64,000 nucleotides of DNA from Laetiporus sulphureus 93-53. Taxonomy: Eukaryota > Basidiomycota > Agaricomycetes > Polyporales > Laetiporaceae. The DNA lies in the NCBI RefSeq assembly GCF_001632365.1, contig NW_024468548.1:196446-260445 (forward strand), given 5' to 3'. The notes under the pieces were generated by a model that made no database searches, had not been told where the DNA came from, and was given only the letters and a program-made list of their open reading frames with translations. This document shows positions 47,530 through 58,470 of this stretch, in pieces (positions within the stretch are counted from its first letter, which is position 1; each line of letters opens with the position of its first letter). Both the position numbers and the translations under genes were made by a program.

Positions 47530-48440
47530 GCTACTCCTCCAGTGGGGGGAGCCAATTGAAGATCTTGCGTCTGTCTTTCCGACGATGTCAGCAGATTCTC
47601 CGTCATGTTCGGTTCGTCATATTTGCTTTCTATTCATGCAACTGTTATGTTCACCAGTTTGCATCGTCTCCGAGGACACCGACGACTTCCGTGCCATGAT
47701 GCGTGACACCGGCACCATACTGTCCGGTTCCGCTGCTGCCAGACTGTTACTCGTCGACGCTTTGTGGCAGCCTAATGACTACAATCTATACACGCCACAT
47801 AGTCAGTGAGATGTGGTACTCGACTACATCAGCAACTTACCGGGTTTCGTGATCGAATATGTCATAGATGCATCAGACGAGGAGAATCAGGAGCAACCGT
47901 ACCCCTGGTTGAAACAGGGAATGGACCGTATGGCTCGAATCACCGGACCAAACATCCGCGTCGATCTTATGCGTAGCCACAACGAATCGGCCTTCTACCC
48001 ACTATGCTTCTTCTGGTCGACCATCATCATGAACGTGATCTCCGCTGACGCGATCGTGTCGGCATACCCCACACATCTTCTCAGCCGTCGCAGTATTTGC
48101 TCATACACCATCAGTGATTATCGGTAAGGCACTCACTGCAAGGAGAAAGTACGAAGACCGAGGTTTCTTGTTCAGCGACATCTGCACCATGTCCTGCACT
48201 CGCTGGAGCTGTCCTCACTGGTGACGGTTCTTCTCAGATGATGGATGCCTCAACCTCATTTTCGACAAGGCACGCACCCGCACAGTCAGCGATGTTTTCA
48301 TCTCGTGGCGGATCAGAGACTTACCCTGTGGTAGGCCGTGTACGGCAACAGAATGAAGGCCCAACATCTGGGCGGGGTCTCGAGATGACATGGAAGAAGT
48401 CTGGGACAGCTTCCCGTAGCTGCAACATGTATTCATCATT
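47530..48440 (+). pseudogene. Degenerate copy of an uncharacterised multicopy Agaricomycete protein family
   Basis: Two adjacent frames separated by a TGA at about 47807 read EDTDDFRAMMRDTGTILSGS, DALWQPNDYNLYTPHSQ, then DVVLDYISNLPGFVIEY, GPNIRVDLMRSHNES and FYPLCFFWSTIIMNVISADA. Past a second stop: KYEDRGFLFSDICT, TRWSCPHW and DDGCLNLIFDK. From memory, this order (GS motif, D-x-D-like LDLY, FWST-MN, AYP, CPH-RFFxDxxCL) occurs in many copies in polypore and mushroom genomes without known function, and the GS / LDLY spacing recalls a nucleotidyltransferase fold. Here the acidic pair reads NDYNLY. At least two stops make this a pseudogene. Confidence 0.5.
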
Positions 48441-48458
48441 TTACGACAATGCTCGAAG

Positions 48459-49005
48459 TAAGGCTCCAACTATTTATACTATTTACACTCCTGAGGTGTA
48501 AATATATAGTATATAGTAAACAGTTATCTATATGTCATATAAACAGTTTATATAAAGTTTATATAGTTTTTTTGGTCCCATCTTTTGATGGAGTTTTACT
48601 CAACTGTGAGCAGCCTCTGTGATTGTTGAGGCCTTTAAGGACCTGTTTGCATCAGCAAGCACATGACAGTGAGCAGAAAACAAGCATTCAATGTCAACAC
48701 TTGCACTAGAAATGACCAGAAAATCTTATGTCATACAAGAAATGACAAGAAACTCATATTCATGAGCCTATATGATGATAAACTGTCAGTGGTGACTGCT
48801 GTTAAACACTATGACTTTCAATTGGCTCACTGTTGTGCTGTCAAATCTAGCAATTGTGCACTCAATAGCCCTATATCATCATAAAACTATTTATACTATA
48901 TATATACATCTATTTACTATGTACAGGCCCAACTGTAAATAAACAGATATAGTAAACAGTTAAAACTATGTAACATAGTAAATAGATAGAAATGTTGGAG
49001 CCTTA
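48459..49005. mobile_element. hAT-like MITE
   Basis: 547 bp, AT-rich, non-coding. Perfect 12-bp terminal inverted repeats TAAGGCTCCAAC / GTTGGAGCCTTA. Flanked by an exact 8-bp duplication GCTCGAAG at 48451-48458 and 49006-49013, the size made by hAT transposases. Sub-terminal AT-rich segments (ACTATTTAC, AACAGTT, TATAGTAAA types) repeat in both orientations inside it. Confidence 0.85.
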
Positions 49006-49013
49006 GCTCGAAG

Positions 49014-49506
49014 TCGTTCATTTCTTTAAGTGATTCATCCTATTTGGCTCTTGCCTGCGTTGTTGCTGTTCACCAACATGAGACTGCAGAAATGTAATAT
49101 AGAGCTATGTTCGCATAAGTGATACACACCGCATCTTCCGCTACTGTGATTGAGTTTTCGTGTCATTTGGAACCGGCGCCCGGCGCCTCTTCAACCAAGT
49201 TATGGCAAGCCATAATAACAATACATCTATTTCGTCATACGAGCCTCACGTGCTCTACTTTTGAATATCGGGCGCTTAACAGTATCGGTGTGAAATAACC
49301 GCAGTGGTACGGCGCACTGCCCTCCCGCAGCTATGTCCAGCAACCGGCGCAGGGCTAGAATACACGATCCTATAGTGTGGCTTTCTTTCGACGTTAGCTG
49401 CGACTGAGGCAAGGACGCAAGGACGGCCACTGGGCCACATCTCAGGCCGTGGTCAGTTCTCATGTTCGCCTCTGTGCAATTTGTGAACCACATTGACGCA
49501 CGATAG
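49014..49506. other. Presumed upstream region of the GAT/EH gene
   Basis: No coding signal. Lies between the MITE and the start codon at 49507. Confidence 0.4.
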
Positions 49507-52500
49507 ATGCGCGCTCTTCCAGAACGCAGACCTATCTGGCTAGCACTGACCCCGGAAGACGTCAAGCATATATACACGCTTTGCAAGGCTGCGCAGGGGA
49601 ACGCTGATCTGCTCCGCGAGGCTCTAGTGAATGCGAATGGCCCGCAGGATCTCCGCAATGGCTTGACCAGGGTGCGTGTAGTCCTTCTATTCTACACGGG
49701 GTGCACGCTCCATGCAGTAGTGTCTCAAAGTTCCTTATTGAGCGGGGGGAACCATGGCTCGTCATGGATAGTGAGTCAGAGGAGAGGAGGGTGTCCAGAG
49801 CCTGTGGAGATATGAATAGATCGTCTGGTCTACCAGCAGGACACTGGTATAACAGAACTATAATGTGACTTACTCCAAATCTTCTGGAAAGCCATGACAA
49901 CTCCTCATTTCTTTAGTAAATCATGACGAGCAGTTGGTTATGCCCATGTGCTTTAGCGAAGGAGCAGCAAGGGTCATGCACTCTTTGACGATTTCTTCAG
50001 TTGTTCTAACGCTTCTACCATTTCGCGCAGGAGTTCCTTGATAAATGCCGCAAGTCGCAACTCTTGGTTGAGGCGCAAACCACACGCGTGGCCTCTGTGC
50101 TCAACAACCCCCGCCTCGCTGCCCCAGGGCCCCATCTCGACGATGCGACACGCACTCTCAAGGTTCTACGCGGAGTTAACGACGACCTTATCGCCGCAAT
50201 GCAGTTCTATTCCGATCTGGTGTATGCCGGGCTTGACAAGGCTGAGCAGGAGCGTATCAAGAACGAGCATACGGTGCGAATGATCTCCTTCGTGCGTGTC
50301 TACCCAATGTAGTACTGATGCTTGCGCGCAGATTCGCATGCTGACAGCGACGACGAGCTTGAGCGCACTCTCTCTAGACGGCGGACGCACTACATCGCAC
50401 AGGCCGCCTCCTTCCCCTGGCGCAGGCCCGTCAAATTTAGACGACGAGAAGATACAGAGGCTGTCCAAGGTGGCGAAGACCGCGATGGGAAACGCGGAGC
50501 TGCTGCGCGAGTCGCTTCTCCACGCGCAGCCGGAGGATCTGAGTGGTGCGATTGTGCAGGAGTTTATGCAGAGCTGCCTCGATTCGCAAAAGGCCATCTT
50601 CGAACACATCCAATGGGCGGATGCTGCCGCTGCCTCGTCCCGGCGACGTGTCGGCGCGAACGATCCCTCGCAAACGCGCGAGGAGCTGCTGTTTAAGGAG
50701 CTAATCACGGCGGATGAGGTGTTGACGGAGGTGCTGAAGATGCTCGACGAGCTCCGGTTGAACGGGGTGCCAGTGGAGACGCAGAGTGCCATGGGAAAAC
50801 CATCTATATCAGCGGATCCGGAGGCAGAGAAGAGGAGATTGCCAGAGCTGTGTCGGGTGGGGAGGGGGAATGCGGAGCTGTTGAGCGAGGCTCTGATGCA
50901 TGCGACGCGGGAGGACCTGCATGGGGAGCTGATACAGGTATGCAATCGCATTCACCGTCCAGGCAGGTATTGACGACATGTATGCGCAGGAATTCAATGC
51001 AAGCTGCCGGACGTCACAAAAGGAGATCATCACTGCGGTAGCTCAAATCGAGCTCTCTTCCGACGAGGCTGCGTCATCTGAGGAAAACATACTGGGCAAG
51101 CTCATCGCGGCGAACGAGGTACTGATCGAGGCGCTCAGACATTATGACGAGCTCTCGCACACTGGGGCTGTCACGTCGGTGCCACAAGAGGTTCAGAGCG
51201 AGAAAGGCAAGGCACCCATGGTCAGCATTTTCCCACAAGGTAGGTTTGCAAGTATCTCTGCCTGAGAGGCCCGCTCACGGAGTTCATTGCGCAGCGTATC
51301 CGATAACTCAACCAGAGGCAGGCCCATCTCGGCCTCCCATGATCAGCATGGCACAGTTGCCGCCACTCACCCAGGAAGACAAGGCGAAGTTCATGAAGAT
51401 CTTCTTTGGGGCAGGGCCGAAGAATGGGTTCTTGAGCGGTATGTCGTTGGCGTCCCCGACAAGGCTAGATCTTATGAATCAGTCCATAGGTGCTCGAGCC
51501 CGGGATCTGTTGCTCAAGTCCCGCTTGCCATCCGAGACGCTTTTACAAATCTGGTCGGTGTATACGACGCTGTTTAAGCTTTGTCCTAGTTCTGAATGAG
51601 CACATCCTATCCTGCAGGGACCTCGCGGATGTCTCCTGCCGTGGATCGCTCGCCATAGGCGACTTCGTCATCGCGATGTACCTCGTGCAGGCGTGCATGA
51701 CCGGCCGGCTCGCCCCTCTGCCCAGCGCGCTCCCACCAGAGTTATACCAGCAGGCCGGCTGCAATGCAATCTTTAGCCCTGCTCGACTTGCCATACCAGG
51801 TCCGTCCCTCACGACCACTCCGAATCTCCAGACGTCACCGGCGTTGCCTGGCGCGCCTGCCTACTTTGGCATACAGCCCACCGCGCAGGATCACACGGAT
51901 CGGATATTCCAGACGCTCGATACTGAGGGGACGGGCAAGGTGCAGAGTTATGTCATCATGTCGTTCTTGCTCAAGCTGGGCCTGTCAATGGATGTTCTCA
52001 ACCAAATCTGGTAAGTGGCATATGTTTATATTGTCGATCTCTGGCTTACATTGTGACGTTCGTATAGGAGTACCGCGGACACAGGTTCGAAGGGCTATTT
52101 GACGAGGGCTGAGTTTGCGATTGCGATGAAGCTTGCAGAGATGAAGAAAGCGGGGCAGGAACTGCCGGCCTCTCCGTCGTCGTCTGAGGTGGAGCAAGCG
52201 AGCTCAAGTGCTGCTCCTCAGCCCACTGTCCCAGAGGCATCGGTACGTCGGGTACACCGTAGAGCTCGGACTTATCGCTCATGGATTGTATCAGCTCATA
52301 GATCTAGACGAACCACTCGGAGGACCATCAACACCGAGGCCACCTGTCGCAGAAGTCTCAGGACCCAATAGCGACCTGCTCGCTGTGAACACGCTCATTG
52401 TGCCACCACAGCTGACAGGATCGGCGTTCTTCGAACCATCGTCTCCTCAGCCAACGTCACCGTTGCCGCAACCGTCCAGTCCGGAGCAAATGCCGAATGG

Positions 52501-53082
52501 CAGCGTGCAGCCGTGGGCCATCAACCCTGTAGTGAAGGCGCGCTTTGACACGTTCTTTGATACGCTCGATCCGTGGCGGAAGGGGTACATTGAGGGTGAC
52601 ATCGCGGTGACATTCTTCGCCAAGTCAAAGTTGCCTGACAATGTGATGGCGGATATCTGGTATGTTTGGACTGATACCAACATACACAGGATGCTATATG
52701 CTGATCGTGCGATGCTCCTTATAGGGATCTGGCGGACGTCAACCACGACGGCCGGCTCACACGGGACGAGTTTGCTATAGCTATGCAACTAATCCGGGAG
52801 ACGATCAAGGGCAAGGAGCTCCCTAGTCAGCTGCCACCATCCCTGATACCTCCTTCTCTCCAATCTTCGCCACCATCACAGCTGCCTCCGCGCGAGTCGC
52901 CACAGGGAGGCAGTACGCGTGCCAGGAGCGCGGCTGGGAATGGCAGAGATGCATCCCGTCATAGAGAGCCGGCTCGCCAGAGCAGCGGTACCACTTCAGC
53001 TCCGCCCTCATTTGACGAGATTGCCCCTCGGCCGGAGACGCCGCCTCCACCATACGAGGCTGTTGTTAGTACTCCGTCATGA
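49507..53082 (+). CDS. Tandem GAT-like domains fused to EH domains, with C-terminal PPxY
   Basis: Ten exons: 49507-49671, 50031-50273, 50332-50937, 50990-51239, 51295-51438, 51490-51553, 51618-52010, 52068-52242, 52295-52659 and 52725-53082, 2,763 nt, 920 aa, no internal stop. Three GAT-like helical units lie at about 15-136, 172-285 and 304-410. The third is clearest: GRGNAELLSEALMHATRED, ELIQEFNASCRTSQKEI, LGKLIAANEVLIEALRHYDEL. EH-like domains lie at about 443-525 ([22 protein letters not shown]), 575-665 (RIFQTLDTEGTGKV) and 753-840 (IWDLADVNHDGRLTRDEFAIAM). The Pro-rich tail ends PPPPYEAVVSTPS. GAT domains bind ubiquitin and Arf-type partners, EH binds NPF, and PPxY recruits Nedd4/Rsp5 ligases, so a ubiquitin-linked endocytic adaptor is inferred. 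The first intron (359 nt) is unusually long. EH exons match EDE1. Confidence 0.83.
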
Positions 53083-53342
53083 CATATATGGAGAGAGCTG
53101 CACTTTCGATATTTGATAGTGCAGCCTACAAGGCGTGGTTGCCCTTTTTGACATCGCTATCGTCTGATCTAACTTATGTAGCGTTTACTTTCGGATTCGT
53201 TTGTGCTCTCTACTTTCTGCTTTTTTGGACTTGCCGGACTCTAGCTCGTGGAAACCATTTCCTCGTAGACTCCGGCATCGCAGTGCAGTTGCTACTCGTG
53301 GATAGCCTTAGCATTCTATATTGTGTGTTCTTTGGACGATGA
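53079..53342 (+). CDS. Small hydrophobic ORF, doubtful
   Basis: 87 codons; its ATG overlaps the stop of the GAT/EH gene. Two hydrophobic stretches (TYVAFTFGFVCALYFLLFW; VQLLLVDSLSILYCVFFG). No family recognised. It may simply be 3' UTR. Confidence 0.15.
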   Translation: MTYMERAALSIFDSAAYKAWLPFLTSLSSDLTYVAFTFGFVCALYFLLFWTCRTLARGNHFLVDSGIAVQLLLVDSLSILYCVFFGR

Positions 53343-55708
53343 TACTTCGATCTTCAAGCTTCAGCTTCAAGTATGGCATTCGTGTTACACAAAAGAGCTG
53401 CACTAGAGTCCTGGTTGGCGAACGAGACTGTCATAGTCAGCTACAAAAACTATCGGCTGGAGAACGTCCGTGCTTTCAAAGATGCGATGAATAACGGCTG
53501 GGGGTAACAACGTGCATCCGATTCTACAAGTTCTCAAGAAACGCCACCTCGTGCAAGTTGTGGCCTTCCCGACTGGGCGCTTCTGGCCAACTTGACGCCA
53601 CAAATACCACTTCGCTTACTGGCGCCAGCTTGAGCGGATTGACATTCCAGAAATAAAACAGCGCACTGCTTTGAAAATAAGCATATAATTTCACGTTTGG
53701 GACTGTACAGGTTGTGAGGCCCTTTACACCAATTATCGCCCGAGATAGAAGTACTTCAATTGCAGGGCGGAACGCGGTCCCTGCGCACGGGATATTTTCT
53801 CTCATTACTACAACATCAACGGTATTTTGCAATAAATCAACGGTCTCTCGATGCTGTAAAATCTTTGACAGTACTTCAAGGATTTTGCAGCATCGCGATG
53901 TGCGTGCCCCTCCTTCACTTGCCGCAGAACCAAGCGCTGACATCCTTCCTCCGACAGCACGTCGATTTCGCCTCTGCATCGGTGCCGCATCGTTGACCCG
54001 GGCTGAGTCTCGAGGGACGTCCAGAGATTCAAGAGCCTGTGTCTCGGCGTCGTATTGGTAAAAGGCAGACCGAATGCGTTGATGTCGAGTAATTCTAGGG
54101 TTGCCAAAAGCTGGGATGAGCTCTCGAACGGACGGCTCTCAATTACAATTGGGTGTCCACTTATTCGCATTATTCCAATTGATTATAGGTGACAGGAGGT
54201 TTCAAATTCGATATAGAGGCTCCATGGGTCGTGGCCACCTCGACGATGTAGATATTGCGGTGAAATCAACCGATTGGCCGATTGGAGGACACTGGCACCA
54301 TGAATGACATGAAGCCATCTTCGTGTAGGAAGAGATGGTACAGTGGCGTCACGATTGTAAGAGTCACGGTCGTCATTCTGGGACTCCTGGCGTTGTTTGT
54401 GTCACCAAAAATGCCGGTGATCTGTTTTGTAATCCACTGTGCATATTTCGTCGATATCAGGAGAATGTTCACAAGGGAAGTAACGTACCTCGGATCCTCT
54501 ATTCAACGCGTTAAAGACTAGTATCTAGTGGCGCAGAGTCTTCAAAGTAGCAAGTTGATACGGTCTTACTAGTAGCCGGGGTTGTGAGTGTGCATTGCAC
54601 GAAGGCCCGGCGCCCATGCTTTTTTCATGCTTGTTGAGTATCTACAGCGTCCCCTGATTCAGCCACGTGGACCTTACAGGGCCCCAGTTGAGTATAGAGG
54701 AGAAACTACGTGCGGTGAACATTCTCGGGCGCTTACGGACGCCACAATGCACTTGGGTCAACTTCGTTTTGAGTGCAGTACTGCTGTTGTCTTCTTCTCG
54801 TCTTCGAGCGAGTGGCACATCCAACGTGTGCACAGAGTTCGGTCGCTGCTCGCCGTCGGAACCGTTGCCTGAGGACCACACACAGATGGGTGAATCTGAG
54901 ACTGTCTGTACATGTTTCAGGATCGCGTCTATCATGACATGTTCAGAGCTCCATCATGTAAACGGCATAAATGCATCAGGCGCTCTGCCATCTGCTGCCA
55001 GTGACAGCGATGGCGCTTTCATGCCCGCAGAGTGCAATAAGTCTGCGTTAGCCGACTCGCTGCCGTCGATAATCGCGTCCATGCTTGAGGCGGCATGATC
55101 AGGCATTCGACCAGCGGGTTCATGACCTCCAGCTTACGAGTCACGGAGGCTATTAATTATTGTCAGCATTCGTACTGCAGCTGTACATCTGATCATGCTG
55201 CCAGCGATGCGGCAATGCAAATCAAGGGATGATGCGAACAACTTTACACAGGACATGCGTGTTCTCCGGGTCATTGCTCACATCCTCCGATTCATCGGTA
55301 CCCAAGTACACATCAGCCATGCATCCTTGCACTGCAAGCAGAGTGCTCACGGCAGTCGACTCGGAATTCGGCGAGATATATTCGTACGGTGCCCTCAGAC
55401 GGGTCGGCCGACCGCTAAGACAAACCTAGTGACGCAGCAGAGAGAGTCTTCCGAGCAGCAATAAAATGCCAGCACGCACATAGCGATCGTTGTGAGCAGG
55501 AACAAGAATGAGAGGCGGTCCTCGTGGCTGTCGGAAATGCGCGCGAATCCATCAGCGCCTGTGCTTTTTCCACTCATCACCGTCCATCTAACCGCGTTCT
55601 GCTTGCATTGTTCTTTGCTCACATCTCCCACCACCGTCGGCCAATTCTCTCAACATAACGAGTGCTTTTTACGACCGCTTTCTGTAATACCATCCGCCCA
55701 GTCCCATC
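53343..55708. other. Long gap, no gene seen
   Basis: 2.4 kb between the GAT/EH gene and the RRM gene. Only short frames. It contains a strong hairpin at 53849-53895 and related short repeats around 53750-53900. The last 200 bp should be the promoter of the RRM gene. Confidence 0.45.
53849..53895. repeat. Long perfect-type hairpin
   Basis: Two 20-nt arms (53849-53868 and 53876-53895) are inverted complements with about two G-T type mismatches around a 7-nt loop. A fragment of the arm (AAGTACTTCAA) also occurs near 53749. Confidence 0.75.
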
Positions 55709-57515
55709 ATGACCTCCTCCTCCACCCCAGATATATCCTCCCTGTCGCTCTCTTCCCAGCCCTCTCAGCAACGTCTTCATGACACTTACGAATACGAAGG
55801 CTCCGCCAGCGGCAACGGCAAGACTCCATATCACTATTCTACCTCGCCCCCCGTCCCCGCCCAGTCCCAGTACAACCCCCTCGCCGTCGGCCAGAACCCC
55901 CTCAAGAGCAGGCCCGTGCTACGTGGAGGTCTCCCATCGGTGCGCATCGCCCGTCACCACGCGCGTCCTCACCTGACCATCGATCTCTTTCTCACAGCAA
56001 TGGCTCGACAGCCCAGAGGGGCGCGCGATGGCCGAGGGGCGCTCGCTGTCCCCGCAGAACAACTCGGATCTCTCCTCCTCTGGCGGGTCCCCGCCCCTGG
56101 CTCCCAGCATGCCGCCTGTCACGCCCGGCACCCCCAACCAGGGCGCGGACGACGAGATCATTCCCACCGCGATCGTCATCAAGAACATCCCGTTCAACGT
56201 GAAGCGCGAGACGCTCCTCGAGATCATCGTACGTACACAGTGCTTCTCATGTATGCACATCGCGCGATCTCAGTACCACGCTTCTCATCTAGGCATCGCT
56301 GTCAATCCCGACGCCGTACGCGTTCAATTACCACCTCGACCAGTCAGGCCAGTTCCGCGGGTTGGCATTTGCCAACTTCCGTCAGGCGGCAGATGCAGAC
56401 GCCGTTGTGGCGGCACTGAATGGTTTTGACGTGCAGGGGCGCAAGCTGCGAGTGGAGTACAAGAAGGTTCTACAGGCCGGCGAAAAGGAGCGCATCGAGC
56501 GCGAAAAGGCCATTCGACGCATGAAGTCCATGCAACTCGAAAAAGAGCAGGCCGCGATGGCGCAACAGCAACAGGTACAGACTCCCTACGAGGACTACGG
56601 CTCGTTGATATCGTCTCCATTCTCGCCGCAACGATCATTCTCGGCGTCCAGCGTGTACCAGAACCAGCAAACGTTCTCTCCGTCGCAGATGGCCTCGATG
56701 CCGACGCCTCAGCCATTCACGGTCACGACGCCGCCTCTGCCCCCCGTGACGCCCGGGGCCCTGAAATCGCCTTCGGCGGAGCTTGATTTGAATGATCCGT
56801 CAACACTCGAGATCTATTCGCGCATCCTCCTGTTCAAGGACGATCGCATGAGGGACGAGCTTGCCTTCTCGAGGACATTGACGCCCAAGCAGCGTCGCGT
56901 TGTGCACCTCGTGGCACAGAAGCTCGGCGTCTACCACTATTCCGTCGGCGAGGGAGAGGACAGGTATGCGGTTGTTACGCGCATCGATCCCAACGCGGTA
57001 CGTCTCCCCACGCCAGCTGATGCACCGTGCAACTCACATATCCCCAGCAACAGGCGCCACGGCACACGCTCTCGCGCGCAACGTCGTCCTACCTGAACGT
57101 GAGCAGCCCTCAGGCACCCGCTTCACTGCGTGTGAAGAAGTCGATGCCGGACATGAAGTCGCTGCAGGCGGCCGCGCCGCGCCTGACGAGTCGCGCATCG
57201 AACGGGAACATCAGCCAGCACGAGTACTTTCTCTCAGTTCAGTCGGCCTTTGCGAGGTGTCCGTTCGTGTTCATCATCGGTAAGTATCAATTCTTTCCAA
57301 ATCATACAGTACGTACAAGTAGTATTGGCCGCTCTCCCTGGCCATTGAGCAGTGGGCCCGTGGGGGGAGAGATGTCAGCTGCATGGATGTATGAGGACGA
57401 TGCCGAAACGAGCTCGCGAATATATTTCTATCCCCGGACACGAGCATCGACCGTTGAGATTGTGAGGGAAGGAGCACAGGACAGGGCAGAAAGAGAGCTA
57501 CAGGGCTTGCTTTGA
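55709..57515 (+). CDS. RRM and R3H domain RNA-binding protein, Pin4/Cip2-like
   Basis: Predicted cytoplasmic mRNA-binding regulator. Four exons: 55709-55939, 55998-56228, 56293-56997 and 57048-57515, 544 aa. A disordered Ser/Pro N-terminus is followed by an RRM at about residues 128-205: RNP2 AIVIKNIPFNV, RNP1-like GLAFANF, then ALNGFDVQGRKLRVEYKKVL. A Gln/Pro-rich spacer and an R3H-like domain follow (LEIYSRILLFKDD, SRTLTPKQRRVVHLVAQKLGVYHYSVG). RRM plus R3H order fits S. cerevisiae Pin4 and S. pombe Cip2. The tail after FARCPFVFIIG is uncertain: a 30-nt in-frame stretch there begins GTAAGT and ends CAG and may be a minimal intron, and the true last exon could differ. Confidence 0.82.
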
Positions 57516-58470
57516 GGCTTACAACATGCCTCACAACACACTAGTCTGCACAAGACGGCATTTGTCCCGTTGTAACCGCTTTCATTATCTGTCCCGCTAC
57601 CGACCATCCCTACAGCCAACGACCCGCAGTATGTACCCGTCTTTCCTTTCATTCCATTCCATCTGTGTCCTTTAAACTCCTCGCCCATTCCTTCTCCGTC
57701 GTCTTGTCTAACGGGTCTTATCGTTCCGCCCCATTGGCGTCCTGCTTGATACGGCAGTTAGCACACTTCTATGTCTTGTCCGAATGGTCCTTCTTGAGAT
57801 CTGTCGCAATACGCAATCCCTAAACTTGCACGATTTGAAGTGTCCTTATGAAAGAGCTGATTACCGTGATCAGTTTGCACGATCAGCACGGAAATACGAT
57901 TGGCAGAAGGTAACTGACGTACTTACCACCGATGCAGTGCACCTGCACCTCCAGAATCCCCACCACGAGTGACCTTCCGCAAACGACGCCCAGCGCTGAT
58001 AGTGGCCTCATGATCCGACCGTTGTCCGTCTTGCGACATCACACGCGGGAGAACCTGATTGCAGCCCGAATACCACGCACAACGGACCGTCAGTTGCGGA
58101 CATGAATGAGTAGGTCAGAAGGGCAGTCGATCGCTGTCGCTCAGTGGGCAGAGTCCGCGTCGAGGGAGCCTTGTAAATTGAGAGGACGACGTTGCTCGGT
58201 ATCCCACTCCAAAACTCTTCCGCACGCCCTTACGTTCACATCGGAAAGTATCTTGGGATGCATAAAGCACTGTTCATGTTTGCCGTCCTGCACTGCGCGC
58301 AACGCTTGGGGCGATCAACCGCTACTTCATCGCATGGTCATCGCGGAGTAACGGCCGACACGGATGTGACCACAGTATGATGTGAGGCAGAAAATCGCAC
58401 AAAACGCACTATCTGCGCTTGCCGTCCCGCATCCTCGCAACGCTCGAGGCAATCTTCATCGCACGGTCGT
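57516..58470. other. Non-coding, partly repeat-like
   Basis: No gene. From about 58240 it contains a diverged extra copy of part of the 1-kb repeat: TTTGCCGTCCTGCACTGCGC near 58277 and CTTGCCGTCCCGCATCCTCG near 58416, about 140 bp apart. Confidence 0.45.
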
